Of a DNA stretch of 64,000 bases, positions 1 through 10,656 are shown piece by piece. This DNA comes from Diplodia intermedia (Eukaryota > Ascomycota > Dothideomycetes > Botryosphaeriales > Botryosphaeriaceae). The notes beneath the pieces are model-generated. The model made no database searches, was not told the DNA's origin, and worked only from the letters and a program-made list of their open reading frames with translations. The position numbers were made by a program, and so were the translations under genes. Positions within the stretch are counted from its first letter, which is position 1, and every line of letters starts with the position of its first letter. Location: the NCBI GenBank assembly GCA_021495925.1, contig JAKEKT010000083.1, positions 99,433 to 163,432 on the forward strand. The letters run 5' to 3'.

Positions 1-149
1 CACACCATCCACACGAACAGGTTGCGCAGCGGATCGCGCATCGAACTCGTGACTTTCCATGCGTCCCATGCCGTCAGGTAGCCGAAGCCGATGGTGAAGC
101 CTGCGGCCACACAGGCGATCTTGATATCCGTCTGCGAAGCCTCAGACAT
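1..149 (-). CDS. Polytopic membrane protein, 5' end only
   Basis: The gene starts with ATG at 149 and runs off the left edge. Only the first 49 codons are present, beginning MSEASQTDIK. They contain one hydrophobic segment (residues about 11-27) followed by a short loop with the pattern RDPLRNLFVWM. That start, a helix followed by a loop with an R-D-P-hydrophobic-R stretch, resembles a large uncharacterised family of fungal seven-helix membrane proteins. I recognise the style but no function. The frame has no stop to the edge. About 2.7 kb of gene-poor sequence lies upstream of it. Confidence 0.6.
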   Translation of the reverse strand, partial: MSEASQTDIKIACVAAGFTIGFGYLTAWDAWKVTSSMRDPLRNLFVWMV

Positions 150-2847
150 GGTTGCGAGTCGTGTGCAAAAGATGGGCCGCCGTGCAGGGCGTAGGGGTTG
201 GCAGGATTAAAGAGAGCGAAGTGGACCTTGGCCAGAGGCACAACCCAGACGCCGGGCAGGGGTTTTTGAGAAAAGTAGAGGGTCCATGATGGAGAAGTGA
301 GCCGGACAGTGTTCGGGGATGTTGTGGGCCTGGGCCGAGACAGAGAGGGTCTGGGTACGGTCTTACTATCGCCTCGAGGCGGGAGGATATCCCGGCGCTC
401 GGACACGTTCACGGCCTGGCAGACGGTTGTGCTTCCTGTTCGGGCCCGACGTTCGCCTTGAGGCTCGGCCCTGGAGATCAAGCTGGGCGTGGTTCCGCGA
501 TTCAGAGCCACCTTTGTCAAGCTGTGCGCGGTGATTGGCCGGAAGAGAAGCCGGAAAATTCGGCAGGGCTAATTTGGGGCCATTACGTGCACCCACTAGT
601 ACTCTAACGACGGGCCGACCAGGGCCAACGCCTCTACGGGGGCAAATAATGTAGGATTCTCACGCGTTCAGGAATGGCATCATCCGTTTCCTGTATATTA
701 GTGGGAATCCCGACTGCACAACCTCCGACTGGGAAATCCGAAAGCCGATGACGGCGGCTGCTGCGACATGCCCACCCACATTGAGCTGCCGATATGCAAG
801 ATTGCGATAAGCTCGCCTCTCGCCTCGTGATCATGAGATCAACTACCCCACCCGTGTATCAATGATTTTCAGATCGACAAGAAGCGTCCGGGGTTGTGTC
901 CGGAAATGCACGTCGGGAATATTAAAATGACCAACAACAACTGCCAGTCTGTGCAGCATGCGGTGACGAACTCTGATCGGACCGAGTGGCTGCGGCCCGC
1001 CTTCCAGCTGAGAGTCCGCGCACTACTTCTTCCCATTTCCGGCTTGCCCCCAGCCCGGTAACGGCGACAGCATCTCGATCGAAGCTGCTCGACAGCTGGT
1101 GGCAACCAACCATTTCGACGGACGAACCGAGCCCCTTTTTCCTCACTGGCTGTGGCCTCATTCGAGCTGTAACGAAATCTCGGAGTGGAGCTCATTCATG
1201 CTGCTGGAACTTGCCACGAACTGGCCCACTTGTTTCAGCATTGACGATCTATGTATGAATCTTGGCTGCTCATACAACACCTGTTCACCTGTTATAGAGA
1301 GCCTCGTCAGCTTCTCTACCCCCCAGACCACGGAACTGAAGCCGCTCATCCCCGCTGACTGCATCGGCTTTTCGAGCGTCGACGCCCGTTGTCCCAAAAA
1401 GCCATGTCACCTTGCTCTCCTTTTCGCGCTGATCCTCGCCCATAAGGTACGAGCTCCGACGTTGACATTCCACCGAGGCTACCTATTTAGCCCCAATACA
1501 TAGTACAAAGAAGCGGCAGTCCAAAACTGCGACTTAGCGGATCAGCAACGAACTAAGAAAGTCTATTCGTACTTCGGCTCCCCGGCTATGCTGTGGACGG
1601 AAGGGAATCGATCGAACCGCAATCCCCACGCGCCGAAGGCACCCGGAGATAGTGGACCTCCACTCGCCGTCCGCCTAACTTTACCCGATGCTGATCAAAC
1701 GCATGCTCTGGCATTCCGTTAGCCGATCAAGGCCCACTTCTAAGCTTTTCTGCCGAGCTCAAGTGGTTTCCCTCTGCCCGAGCTTTGATACGCGAACATC
1801 CTTGGCGCGAGATCCACGTGCATCAAGCACTGACGATTTGTCACTGACGACCATTGAAGCATGGCTTACGCGTCTCGGCGGGCCAAAACAACATTGCAAA
1901 GACCTGTGGAACGCAGAAGTCGACACCCTCGGTGCTAAGTATCCGAGGCGAATTCAAGGAAATCATACATGAGTCCTCTGAAAAGGTCGATCCGATCTGC
2001 ATTCCTGAGGGACTAGTGACGACAGCTCACTCGTTGGTTAGAATTGGGACATCACTGACGAAGGACGGTATTATCAGCTGACTTGTGTTGTTATCAGAAG
2101 TACAGTTGGTGAAGCCGTCGAGTACTTGGAAAAGTTGGCTATTCGCTCGATGGAGGAAAATCACGCGACATCTATCCCTGTAATCTTCGCACGCACCGTT
2201 GACTTACTGGCCAAAGCTTCGGGGAAGTGGGAGGGCGGACATGCCTCCTCGAATGTCGACTTCGGCGATATGGTCTTCTCGGTTCTTTTGTTTATTCTGA
2301 CCAATAATGCGAATTCTGGAATGTCCACGAACCTCTCCACACCGGCTCTCTCGATCCAGAAGATATCCCGAGCATGCTGTTAGAAAGCTGTGCAGGTTTT
2401 TAAGAAATTTGGAGAATGTGAAGACAATGGAAGGAGAATGGAGAATGAAGGTTGAAACTCAGTCACAAGATGTTGAAGTTGCGCAGGACGGTCAGGGACG
2501 CGCGTGGCTGTCTCCCCCTCGCGTAAACCTCGATTTTGATCAACCCGGGAGAGACGACGCCGAACATCCAGCAAGGCAGACTGGTAGCCTTGCCCGACCG
2601 ATAGATGGCCGTCGTCCACATCATCCCCTCTGCCGCCTCTGCCAGCACCAAGTTCCCTCCTGAATGTCGTCCGCCGGCTACCAAGACCCTCAGAAACCTC
2701 ACACAGCGGCGTGGCGGAGCGGGCACGGTGCCGCTCTATCGACACAAGAAGTGCACATGGTAGCCACAGGGGTAAAAGACTGTTCACTCATCTTCCGTCC
2801 TACAGACAATGTCAGTGAATGTGTTGGCCCTGATCCAAGCGCGTGAC
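150..2847. other. Gene-poor stretch, no confident gene
   Basis: No frame here shows a recognisable domain. The most protein-like piece is on the + strand at about 1940-2383. It consists of two adjacent open stretches (to 2081, then 2126-2383) that could be joined only by an implausibly short 30-nt intron. The second contains a hydrophobic run near its middle. This may be a decayed gene. A tRNA-like stretch near 1575-1660 was considered and rejected. Confidence 0.5.
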
Positions 2848-3190
2848 TTACAAATCACATTGAACTTCCGGCACCACATTGTATAACGGAATGTCAATGT
2901 AACAGCCCTGTGGAATATCTGTGCAAACATCCCCACCGCCCGGTGAGTAGCCCTGACAGAAGCTTGCCGGACCCATCATCGTTCTGTGGACAGTGGTGAG
3001 AATCAATTTGGTTGGTTGCAGAATACACCAGGTTTGTGACTTACCCGTCGCTCGTAGACGCGCCTACACTTACCTCATCGGTTACAGGCGACTCTGTGTA
3101 GTTCATTGTGACCCAGTACCACTCGTCGCCCAGCTGCCACCGGCCATTAGGATTCGAGCTAGGGTCGAAGGTAGCCGAGTCGTCACGTAG
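2848..3190 (-). pseudogene. 3' fragment of an unknown protein
   Basis: The - strand reads as two exons joined by a clean GT-AG intron of about 61 nt (donor GTAAGT, acceptor CCACAG). The predicted C-terminus ends at TAA 2848-2850 and includes CQGYSPGGGDVCTDIPQGCY, a cysteine-spaced stretch typical of small extracellular domains. The upstream part (WQLGDEWYWVTMNY and flanks) is open to about 3190, where an in-frame stop and the antisense metallopeptidase remnant begin. No start or signal sequence is present. I read it as the 3' part of a gene whose 5' end was lost at the junction near 3190. The family is not recognised. Confidence 0.5.
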
Positions 3191-3919
3191 ACACTCCAGT
3201 CAACACCGAGAGCGACTGGTACAAAGCCTGGTGGGGAACCTACGATCCAAATCTGAAAACTCTGCAAAACGAGAAAATCAACATACGATACGAGAAACTG
3301 TCCGCTTTTAAGAAGGCCAGCTCCTACACACCCTTGACCTTCAGCTGCTATCTTCAGTCCGAATCTTTATGTTGTAGACGTGGCTTTTCTCCGTGAGTTG
3401 ATGCTGATGAACGCCCATATCGCTTCCCGTTGACTGACGATGGTACTAAAGACCGGCCTGCATGAACGACAAAACGGACGGAAAGATTTTCATATGCCCA
3501 AGCTTTTGGAAAATCGAACCGCGGAGGAACTCCAACGCACCCAAACAGTCGAGCTTCACTCAGCTAAATCTTGATGCTTGGAGGACGCGAGGTTCCATCC
3601 TCCTCCATGAGCTCACCCATGCAAGGTTCGGTAGTAAGTACCTTATTCCCTCCACATATATCGTGGATGTGTCGGTGACTAACAGGCTTGTAGCTTTCGA
3701 TCAAAAGTGGGAAGCAGAAGATGGAAGTCTGGAATCGGCTTATGGCCATGAAAAAGCCTGAAGTACACATTGCAGAACGCTGACGGGGCCGGTCGCAACG
3801 CAGACCACTATGCTATGTTTGCTTTGGCTGCGTACTTTGGCGATGGTCATGTTGACCGATTTGCGACAGAACCAGGCGCTGTGCTCAGTGGGCCACACAT
3901 GAAGAGGGCAATTGAGTAG
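3185..3919 (+). pseudogene. M35-like metallopeptidase remnant
   Basis: Zinc metallopeptidase of the deuterolysin-like (M35-like) type, normally a secreted fungal protease. The sequence shows a first segment (DWYKAWWGTYDPNLK...), an intron at about 3392-3450, then a segment with IFICPSFW and the zinc motif HELTH (SILLHELTHARF). A second intron with donor GTAGTAAG follows, then a terminal segment with RNADHYAMFALAAYF, ending at TAG 3917-3919. In this family a conserved N-A-D-x-Y-A stretch follows the zinc site. Two defects are visible. There is no start codon or signal peptide, because the 5' end is missing at about 3190. Between YGHE and the terminal segment the frame slips by one base in a run of five A (about 3750). 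The homopolymer slip could be a sequencing error; the missing 5' end is not. Confidence 0.65.
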
Positions 3920-4508
3920 CGGGTTGATCAGCACTCTGCCGTTGAATCGGACGCACCCATCGGAGGGACTGGATGCATGGGTCATCAGTATGTAGTAAAA
4001 AAAACTTCTTGAAGCTTGCCTTTGGTCATGCAGATATGGTGTAACACTGTTGAAGCTGCATCGTGGGTGAAGACATGGCCGACATCGGCGACATGGATGC
4101 AGGAACCGACCAGATGTCACCATTTCTCCGGCCCATCTATGACTTAGCATACCTGATAGATACAGCGCTGTACCAACGAAGCGCCGAGGAGATTGTCGTC
4201 GCTTGGAGAATTCCAGCATTGGTACTTCTATACGCATTAGCGTTCGTTTGTATTGAAAATAAATTCGGACAGGTCTGTCTACCGCGCGTAGTAATACGCA
4301 CGCGTGATAAATGCAATAATCACAAGGGTTTGATCCTGACCTTGTATTTATAGGATCTTGTCTGCCCATACGGGCAGGTAAGCTGTGATACCCGGACCAA
4401 CCACCCAAAGTAGGTCGATCTGCGGTGATATTGGGTCCACCCACCCCGCATTTTGTGTGCCGGATAGAGTGGACTCTACAGGAATCACGAGAGATTACTG
4501 CGTGCGCA
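3920..4508. other. Intergenic, no confident gene
   Basis: Contains the 3' flank of the metallopeptidase remnant and the promoter side of the SDR gene. A 96-codon open frame on + at 4063-4353 has one hydrophobic stretch but no recognisable domain and no supporting context. I see nothing firm here. Confidence 0.4.
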
Positions 4509-4515
4509 TATAAAG
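4509..4515 (+). promoter_or_regulatory. TATA-like box of the SDR gene
   Basis: TATAAAG lies about 70 nt upstream of the ATG at 4581. Initiation about 30 nt downstream would fall after the in-frame ATG at 4527, which supports 4581 as the translation start. Confidence 0.4.
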
Positions 4516-4580
4516 ACAGTTAGGACATGACTCAGGGAACGTATCTCTCCCTTCCTCGTTCACTCCAGTACAAGTACAAA

Positions 4581-5724
4581 ATGGCCCCCAACAAGGCCAT
4601 ACCTCTCTCTCCAGCTCTGGATGCCGCCGCTCTCCAGATCGACGTCTCCGGCGTCTCTCTCGCTGACAAAAATGTCTTAATCACCGGCGCAGCTTCCGGC
4701 ATGGGCGCAGCAATCGCCCAAGCGTATGCCGAAAAAGGGCAAGCAAGCACCCACCCCCAATCCTTCCTCTCTTTCTCACCACACCTCTCCCACCCCCATT
4801 AACACCACCCACCCAGCGCCTACATCACCCTCGTCGACATCAACCACGCCCTCGGCGCCGCCGTCGCCTCGCAGCTCCAGCACCGCGGCCTCCACGCCCA
4901 ATTCGTCGCCGCCGACGTCACGTCCTGGCCCGCCCAAGTCGCCGCCTTCAAGGCCGCGCTCCGCTTCCACCCCGCGCACCGCCTCGACATCGTCGTCGCC
5001 AACGCCGGCGCCGTCGGCGAGCCGCTGATCGGCGGTAACGACAACAACGACGCCGACAACGCCGACACCGTCGCCCTCGACGGCCCCGACCCCCCGCAGC
5101 CCGATACATACCCGTGGGCCGTCAACAGCGTCGGCATCGCCTTCACCGCGAAGCTGGCGCAGCTGTACTTCGAGACGGCGGCGGCGACGTCGACCGACGA
5201 GCACGTCGACCACGCGAAGTCCCTCGTCCTCGTCTCCTCCGTCGCCGCGTACCTCGACTTCCCCGGCATGGCCGCGTACTGCGGCTCCAAGTTCGGCGCG
5301 CGCGGGCTGTTCAGGAACATCCGCGCCACCTTCGCCGCCCGGGGCATCGCCGTCAACATGCTCGCGCCGCACATCTACGACACCCCCATGTGCGCGGCCT
5401 TCCTGCCGGTGTTCCGCCACGTCGGGCTGCCCGTGTCGGATATGGGATGTGTTGTGAGGGCGGCGCTGCTGCTGGCGCGGGCGGAGGGGGGGATTTGTGG
5501 TGAGTTTTGGTTTGGCGCGAGCGCGCGTCGTAAGTACTGTGAGGGGCGAGAGCTAATGTGTGTGTGTACTAGGGCGCGCTTTTGCGGTGGGGCCGGAAAG
5601 GATGGTGGATCTTTGCGATGATGTGGAGGGCGGGAATGGGGAGGTGGGGTTGGCTGAGTTTCGGAAGGATGTGCCGCGGTGGGAGGAGAAGATGGGGATG
5701 ATGGCGGAGATGATGGCGCGGTAG
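4581..5724 (+). CDS. Short-chain dehydrogenase/reductase
   Basis: NAD(P)-dependent oxidoreductase, 330 residues in three exons: 4581-4738, 4817-5499 and 5573-5724. The Rossmann motif is TGAASGMG (residues about 33-40). The second strand ends in LVDI, and the stretch VVANAG carries the structural Asn. The catalytic serine lies in LVSSVAAY, and the catalytic Tyr and Lys in YCGSK. The fold and length resemble 15-hydroxyprostaglandin-dehydrogenase-like fungal SDRs; the substrate is unknown. Intron 1 (4739-4816) has a GC donor (GG|GCAAGC) and is needed to keep frame; intron 2 is ordinary GT-AG. Start 4581 (context ACAAAATGG) is preferred over the in-frame ATG at 4527 because of the TATA box. The loop after VANAG is expanded with an Asp/Asn-rich insert. 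Confidence 0.85.
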
Positions 5725-5981
5725 GGATGTTTGCGTCGAACGGGTAGTGATACCGGAGTCGGGACATTTCACAGCCTGGGAACTCTGCCATTGTCGTCTA
5801 CAACGGTACGGATAAGTGTGTTTCTGCGTTCATGTACTGCTGACTGTCAATCCCGCTGCTTCTTGCGTCGTAACTGAGATAACGAAACGCGTGGGCACTT
5901 GAGAAAAAGTCCATCTCGAGCTGATCCCTCACTTGTAGCAACAAGGATATGCCGTGGTTATACACGAGCAGTTTACGTTAC

Positions 5982-7868
5982 TCAAACCAGTTCAACATTT
6001 TGGAATGCCGGCATCTGCTCCAGTGCTTCGCCGTCCATGATCCCATGCACGTATGCTTCCCCCACAATGGTCCATCGTCTTTCCCCAACATTGCGTAAGA
6101 TGATCGGAGCATGCGCGCCGGGCAAGATCCAAACGCAGTCTTTTTCGAGAAGATGCTCTGGTCCGATGCCGACAAATCCTCGGGCGGTTCGAAAGGGCCG
6201 CCTTCCTTGGAGCTTGTCGCGGACAATGTCCGCATACTGCACCCCGGGAGACAACGTACCGGAGAGAAAAGCCAGGTATGACTGTCGTGTGCGCTCGGAT
6301 GCTCTGGCTGTTTCGTAGTTGTGCATGAGAGCGCGATCAGCAATGGGCGTTCTCCAAAGAGCCTCGGAGACGGCCTCTTCTGTCTCGTAGGCTTCACCGC
6401 CATCGCCTAGAAGGTCTCGCAGGCCTTCGAGCCAAGTCTTAATATGACTGGAGTCCTCCAGAATCTCCCCTGGCTTAGAGATCGAATCGAAGTACATGGC
6501 CGAAAGATGAAGACGATTCTGAGAATCGAACGACTCGTCGTACACGTCCTGGCCGGTCCATTTGCATACACTGTACGCTTGGCTCCTCCCTCCCTCCCTG
6601 GCAATGAATCTGGAAGTGACGCTTAGAGGCGGTAAGAGCGTTTTCCTTGCTAAGTCCGGTGCCCAAGAAGGCGCGGGCGTCCCACCCGGCGTCTCTGGCG
6701 AGGAGGATATGCTGCATAATGATAAGACAGCGAGCCCGTAATATATCAGACACGCCCTAGCCACCTCAGTCCTGACGGTGACCCAATCGCTGGAGTAGTC
6801 TGCCCGAATCTTTGGGCTGTAGTCCGCGTCAACCAGGCCCAGCAGCGAATACACGTAATCACGCTCGTCTGACGCTTGCAGTCGAACCTCATTAGAGTTG
6901 CCGTACAGAACGGTAATCAGATTGATCAGTGGCTGGTTGGCTGCTGCGTATGCAACAGGCGTCACATTCGTCAGCTTCGAGGTCAGAAAGGCGGCCAAAG
7001 ACGGGCGCCCTTCTGATCCGGTGTCGGTCACCATGTTGAGGTAATCGCGCAACCCAGTGAGCACCCAGAAGCCGCTGGCAAACTGCCGCCAGGTGATGAA
7101 GTTCTCGCCGCAGAAGATAACGGGGTCGATTGACAGAACGCGCTCCTGGATGACCCACACCCGCCGAAACCAGGCCCGGTCGAACAGCGAAGCGAGAGCA
7201 TTCAACTTCCGGTAGCTTCTGTCGCAGAGCTCTTCGAGGATGACATTGAGTGCCCTTTGAACAACGTATCCGCGAGATCCTGCAGGTGGTCTCTCGTTGA
7301 ATTGGAAGTGCGACCAGGATTTGATCAGGCGGTAGAATTTCTGGTCGGCCGTCCGGCTCATTTCCCTTAGGCTGTCGAATGCGAGGTCGCTATCCGCACT
7401 TGGTGATCCCAGCCAGATGATGGTTTGAGAGGCCTCTTTGTAGACCTTGTCCATTTGCGAGACTTGGTGCGATCGCTCTGAGTTGTTCGCTTGGTCGATG
7501 CAGACAGCATCTACCCATAGGACAAGCTCTGTGCTGCTATCGCGGTTGCAGTCCAGGGCGAGGTGACGGAGGGCGGAATCCAAGTTCGCTGTAACTTGTA
7601 GCTCGTGCTGATCCAAGAGGATGGGCACAGTGACGTTGCGGTCTCCCCAGACATAGGACAGTGCCGTATACTGCGGCGAGTCTTCCAGAAAAGCATGTCG
7701 AAGCGAACAGCGGACACGATCGTCTGGTGACTGCAGTGCCTGCACATGAATGAGCCGGATCTCATGCCTATCTGTCCTGAGCGGGTGATATCGCAAGCCA
7801 CTCGTCCACTGTTGATCCAGGCCGGTTTCGTCGAAATCACTTTGTCTGGTGTTTGATTGCCGATCCAT
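5982..7868 (-). CDS. HET-domain protein
   Basis: Heterokaryon-incompatibility-type protein, about 628 residues in a single exon. The HET domain lies in the N-terminal third: YTALSYVWGD, then LWVDAVCIDQ, then SHQVSQMDKVYKEASQTIIW, the usual order of three blocks. HET proteins trigger or transmit non-self and cell-death reactions in filamentous ascomycetes; the partner cannot be read from sequence. I start at the second in-frame Met (MDRQSNTRQ) because it places the conserved block near residue 60, as usual. An upstream Met at 7973 would add 35 residues of no evident domain. No stop or frame break is seen. The gene ends 257 nt from the stop of the convergent SDR. Confidence 0.85.
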   Translation of the reverse strand: MDRQSNTRQSDFDETGLDQQWTSGLRYHPLRTDRHEIRLIHVQALQSPDDRVRCSLRHAFLEDSPQYTALSYVWGDRNVTVPILLDQHELQVTANLDSALRHLALDCNRDSSTELVLWVDAVCIDQANNSERSHQVSQMDKVYKEASQTIIWLGSPSADSDLAFDSLREMSRTADQKFYRLIKSWSHFQFNERPPAGSRGYVVQRALNVILEELCDRSYRKLNALASLFDRAWFRRVWVIQERVLSIDPVIFCGENFITWRQFASGFWVLTGLRDYLNMVTDTGSEGRPSLAAFLTSKLTNVTPVAYAAANQPLINLITVLYGNSNEVRLQASDERDYVYSLLGLVDADYSPKIRADYSSDWVTVRTEVARACLIYYGLAVLSLCSISSSPETPGGTPAPSWAPDLARKTLLPPLSVTSRFIAREGGRSQAYSVCKWTGQDVYDESFDSQNRLHLSAMYFDSISKPGEILEDSSHIKTWLEGLRDLLGDGGEAYETEEAVSEALWRTPIADRALMHNYETARASERTRQSYLAFLSGTLSPGVQYADIVRDKLQGRRPFRTARGFVGIGPEHLLEKDCVWILPGAHAPIILRNVGERRWTIVGEAYVHGIMDGEALEQMPAFQNVELV

Positions 7869-8581
7869 GCCTCGTACTCGCAACGGTGGCAGACCCAAAA
7901 CTTCTCTTGTCGAGAGAGAGACCAGAGGCTGCAAACTTCGTAGTTGGTTGAGTAGTGGTAACAGATGGTGCAAAATAAGAATGAAAGGGAATGGCGGGGT
8001 AGCGGACGGGTTGTGCCATCTAGCCCGCCGCTTACGTCAGCAACGTGGAGAGACATGTTTTTCCACCTTTGTATCGACAGTCAAGTAACGACAACAAACC
8101 ACATCGGAAAAGCAATAAGCCTACATTTCTTCGGCTGAGTGTTGTAGGTGCGCAACCAGAGCGTAGGGCATTGCAGCACACGAAGCCACCCAGACCGTTT
8201 TGCCAAGCACCATCTGCGAGAGGCCCAACTTTCAGCCCCCAAGACATGATAGCCCGCCTCGGCTAACCGTTGGCTGATGAACAAAAAGTCTCCGGCGGTT
8301 TTCATTCGATCAAGACTCTTCTTTCCCCATCTCGATCCTACCGCACCTGTAACTGCTTCGTTGTCCGGTCAGGTTAAACATCCTCCGTATTTCCCCCCAT
8401 ATGTTGGAAATATTCGAGGTTGAGTGTGAGTAGTGGCAGTGGTGGTGGCTGGGCGACGGCGTCATCGTCTACGGCTGGAGCAGGGCGTGGGTCAGGCCAT
8501 GTGCCATTGTGGATATCTATTGGGATGGTGGTATTGGACCGACTGTAGGTTCCGAAGTGTGTTTTGCGGCGGAGAATTTGT
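7869..8581. other. Intergenic, promoter of HET gene
   Basis: 713 nt between the start of the HET gene and the stop of the MFS gene, both on the - strand. It must hold the HET promoter and the MFS 3' end. Short open frames on both strands lack any domain or splice support. Confidence 0.4.
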
Positions 8582-9929
8582 CTATCTATGAATTATGTAG
8601 TACAAAACTATGGAGAAGAAAGCCGTAACGATCAAGGACAAGCCAGCGAATAGCTGAAGTCCTACGTAGTTTCCCGTGGCATTGAGCAGCGCTCCTGATA
8701 TAGGCGGACCTATAAGAGAGCCAATCCCCTTCAAGACCGAAACCATACCCAAACGCGTGCCGAGAAGACCAAGATCGGGTGTAATATGAGTCAAAACAAC
8801 TGGAGCAAGCGACACAACTCCCCCCGAAAAGAAGCCGTACAGCACAGAAAATGCAACATTCCCCGCCGTATTCGTCACGCTGATCCAGTAGAGTATACTG
8901 GCGCCACTGAGAGCCGATATCATAATATAACACCTGAGAGATCCAATCCAGTCTGCTACGAACGAGGGTACAATCCGACCGGGAATAGAGGAGGCGTTAA
9001 GAATCGAAAGCAAGTAGCTGGCCAGGTTCTGGTTCCGCATGCCGTGCTCCAAAGCATAACTCTGCAGGTAAAAGATCGGCTCGAAGTAGGCGACATTGCT
9101 GAAGAAAATGGCAATCGTGTAGATGATGTAGGTCGGCTCCTTCAGCGCAGTCGAATCGATGAACTTCCTGGGGGAAAGACGCTTCTTCGGGGCGTTCGCG
9201 TCTGCCTGTCGCGGCCGAATCACAACAATAGCAAAAGAACACAGGGCAAAACAAATGAAGCCCATGATGCGCACCGTCCATCCGAAGCCGATGCGCGGTT
9301 GCAAGTTCTGGAACATGAGCGGATATATCGTTGCACCGAGGCTGCTTCCGACGGTAGCCAAGGCCATTGCCCGGGCTCGTCGCTTTACGAAGTATCTCGG
9401 GACGACGGCAATCGATGGGATTTGGAGGCAGCATGTACCGAGGCCCATGCAGATACCCTGGGCGAGAAGGATCTGCCAGTATGCTTCGCAAATGCTCGTC
9501 ATCATGAAGCCGAAGGTTACGAGGAAAGTGCCAGTAAGCAGCAGTGCTTTGCAATGTCCGGCGTCGTAGAGTGGCCCCACAAAAACACTAATGGACATCA
9601 AGCAGAACACCTGCACGGATCCGATCCAGGAAATGGCAGATGGCGACGCGTCATTGAGGTGGTTTTCGTAATACGTCTGGAAGACACCAAAGCTGTTGAG
9701 CAGTCCTCTAGATCGGTTAGCCATGTGTCGTAATCAACGCGATGTGTTCCGCTTACAAGTGGTTGAAGTAGAGGGCGAAACATCCGGCCACTTGCATCCA
9801 AGCGAGCAGACCCCCATCTGGCGGGTCCAAAGGGGGCGAAACCGCTTGGGGCAAAGCTTCTGTAGGCGCGTCGACAGCTGCCACACTTGTTTCTTTGCTG
9901 GAGTCATCTGGTACAGGTGGCGGATTCAT
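8582..9929 (-). CDS. MFS transporter, monocarboxylate-porter type
   Basis: Twelve-helix plasma-membrane transporter, 432 residues in two exons (9757-9929 and 8582-9707; 49-nt intron). The N-terminus is hydrophilic and Pro-rich, followed by PPDGGLLAWMQVAG, the D-G-G-x-x-A-W entry motif of the fungal monocarboxylate-porter family. Next comes FNHLGLLNSFGVFQTYYE, where the intron splits a Leu codon. The sequence RRARAMALATVGSSLGATIYPLM corresponds to the loop-4 region of the family; the C-terminus ends shortly after helix 12. Fungal members often have no proven substrate despite the family name. The region upstream of the ATG at 9929 is open but reads as non-protein-like leader. Confidence 0.85.
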
Positions 9930-10656
9930 GGTTGGATGTCGGAACAAGCTTTGCACACAAGCTTCGTAGCTAGTTCCACAGGCAGATCTTGGGAAAGAAA
10001 GGCCAGCTCCCTGCTCTGGCGGTCTAATGAATTGTTTGTCGCCGGGAGAATGCTTCGGCATCTCCCTCCCAAAGGTGCGACATCGGGCTCCGATCGGCAT
10101 CGGCAGTGGGCATCGGCATTCCAAATGCAGACCGTCTGTTGTGGCACTGCACGCCTGCTGCTCTTTGGCCTCCTTTCGCCAGATCCCAAGCTTACCCCGC
10201 AGTTTGCGGCTTTGACGAAATGTTGCGAAATCCTTCCGGAGAATCCTTGCTGGAACCCCCACCTTCGGGTAGGGCGGCGCAAGCTCTAGAGGCGTCTTGC
10301 CGCAGGCACCGGGACTTTTATTTTTTGCATGCTCCACAAGTGCAGGTGTATACATCATCTCACAGAAAGGGGAGCAGTCAGCACTTATGATACATTAACG
10401 CAAATGTACCCTGAAAGTCGTCCATCTCCACCAACCCAGCCTCCCCTACCCACTCACACAGCTCATACCCAGCGATCACACAGCCCCCAAAGCCCCCACC
10501 TTCCCCCCACCTCACGATGCATCGACAGTCAACTACGATAGCATTGCAAGATAGCCTTAATCCATGTTTTAATAGCGTTAAACATTAGGTAGCCAAGTTC
10601 CACTCGGTTCAAGGGCCGAGGCGCTACGACAAACTGCTAACCCGGCGAAAACCTCC
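9930..10656. other. Intergenic, nothing identified
   Basis: 727 nt between the MFS start and the stop of the secreted-protein gene. It includes a C-rich stretch around 10425-10520 made largely of CCA/CAC-type low complexity. No gene is supported. Confidence 0.4.

Noticed and set aside
1575..1660. tRNA-like stretch on the - strand with GGACGG/CCGTCC ends and a GGTTCGATC box
   Set aside because: The T loop would be about 15 nt because of an extra TCGA, the D arm lacks the usual bases, and the anticodon arm cannot be folded. At best a relic; not called.
4063..4353. 96-codon + frame with a hydrophobic run
   Set aside because: No domain, no good start context and no splice or neighbour support.
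3740..4444. 234-codon open frame on the - strand
   Set aside because: It overlaps the convincing C-terminal block of the metallopeptidase remnant on the other strand and reads as compositionally random.
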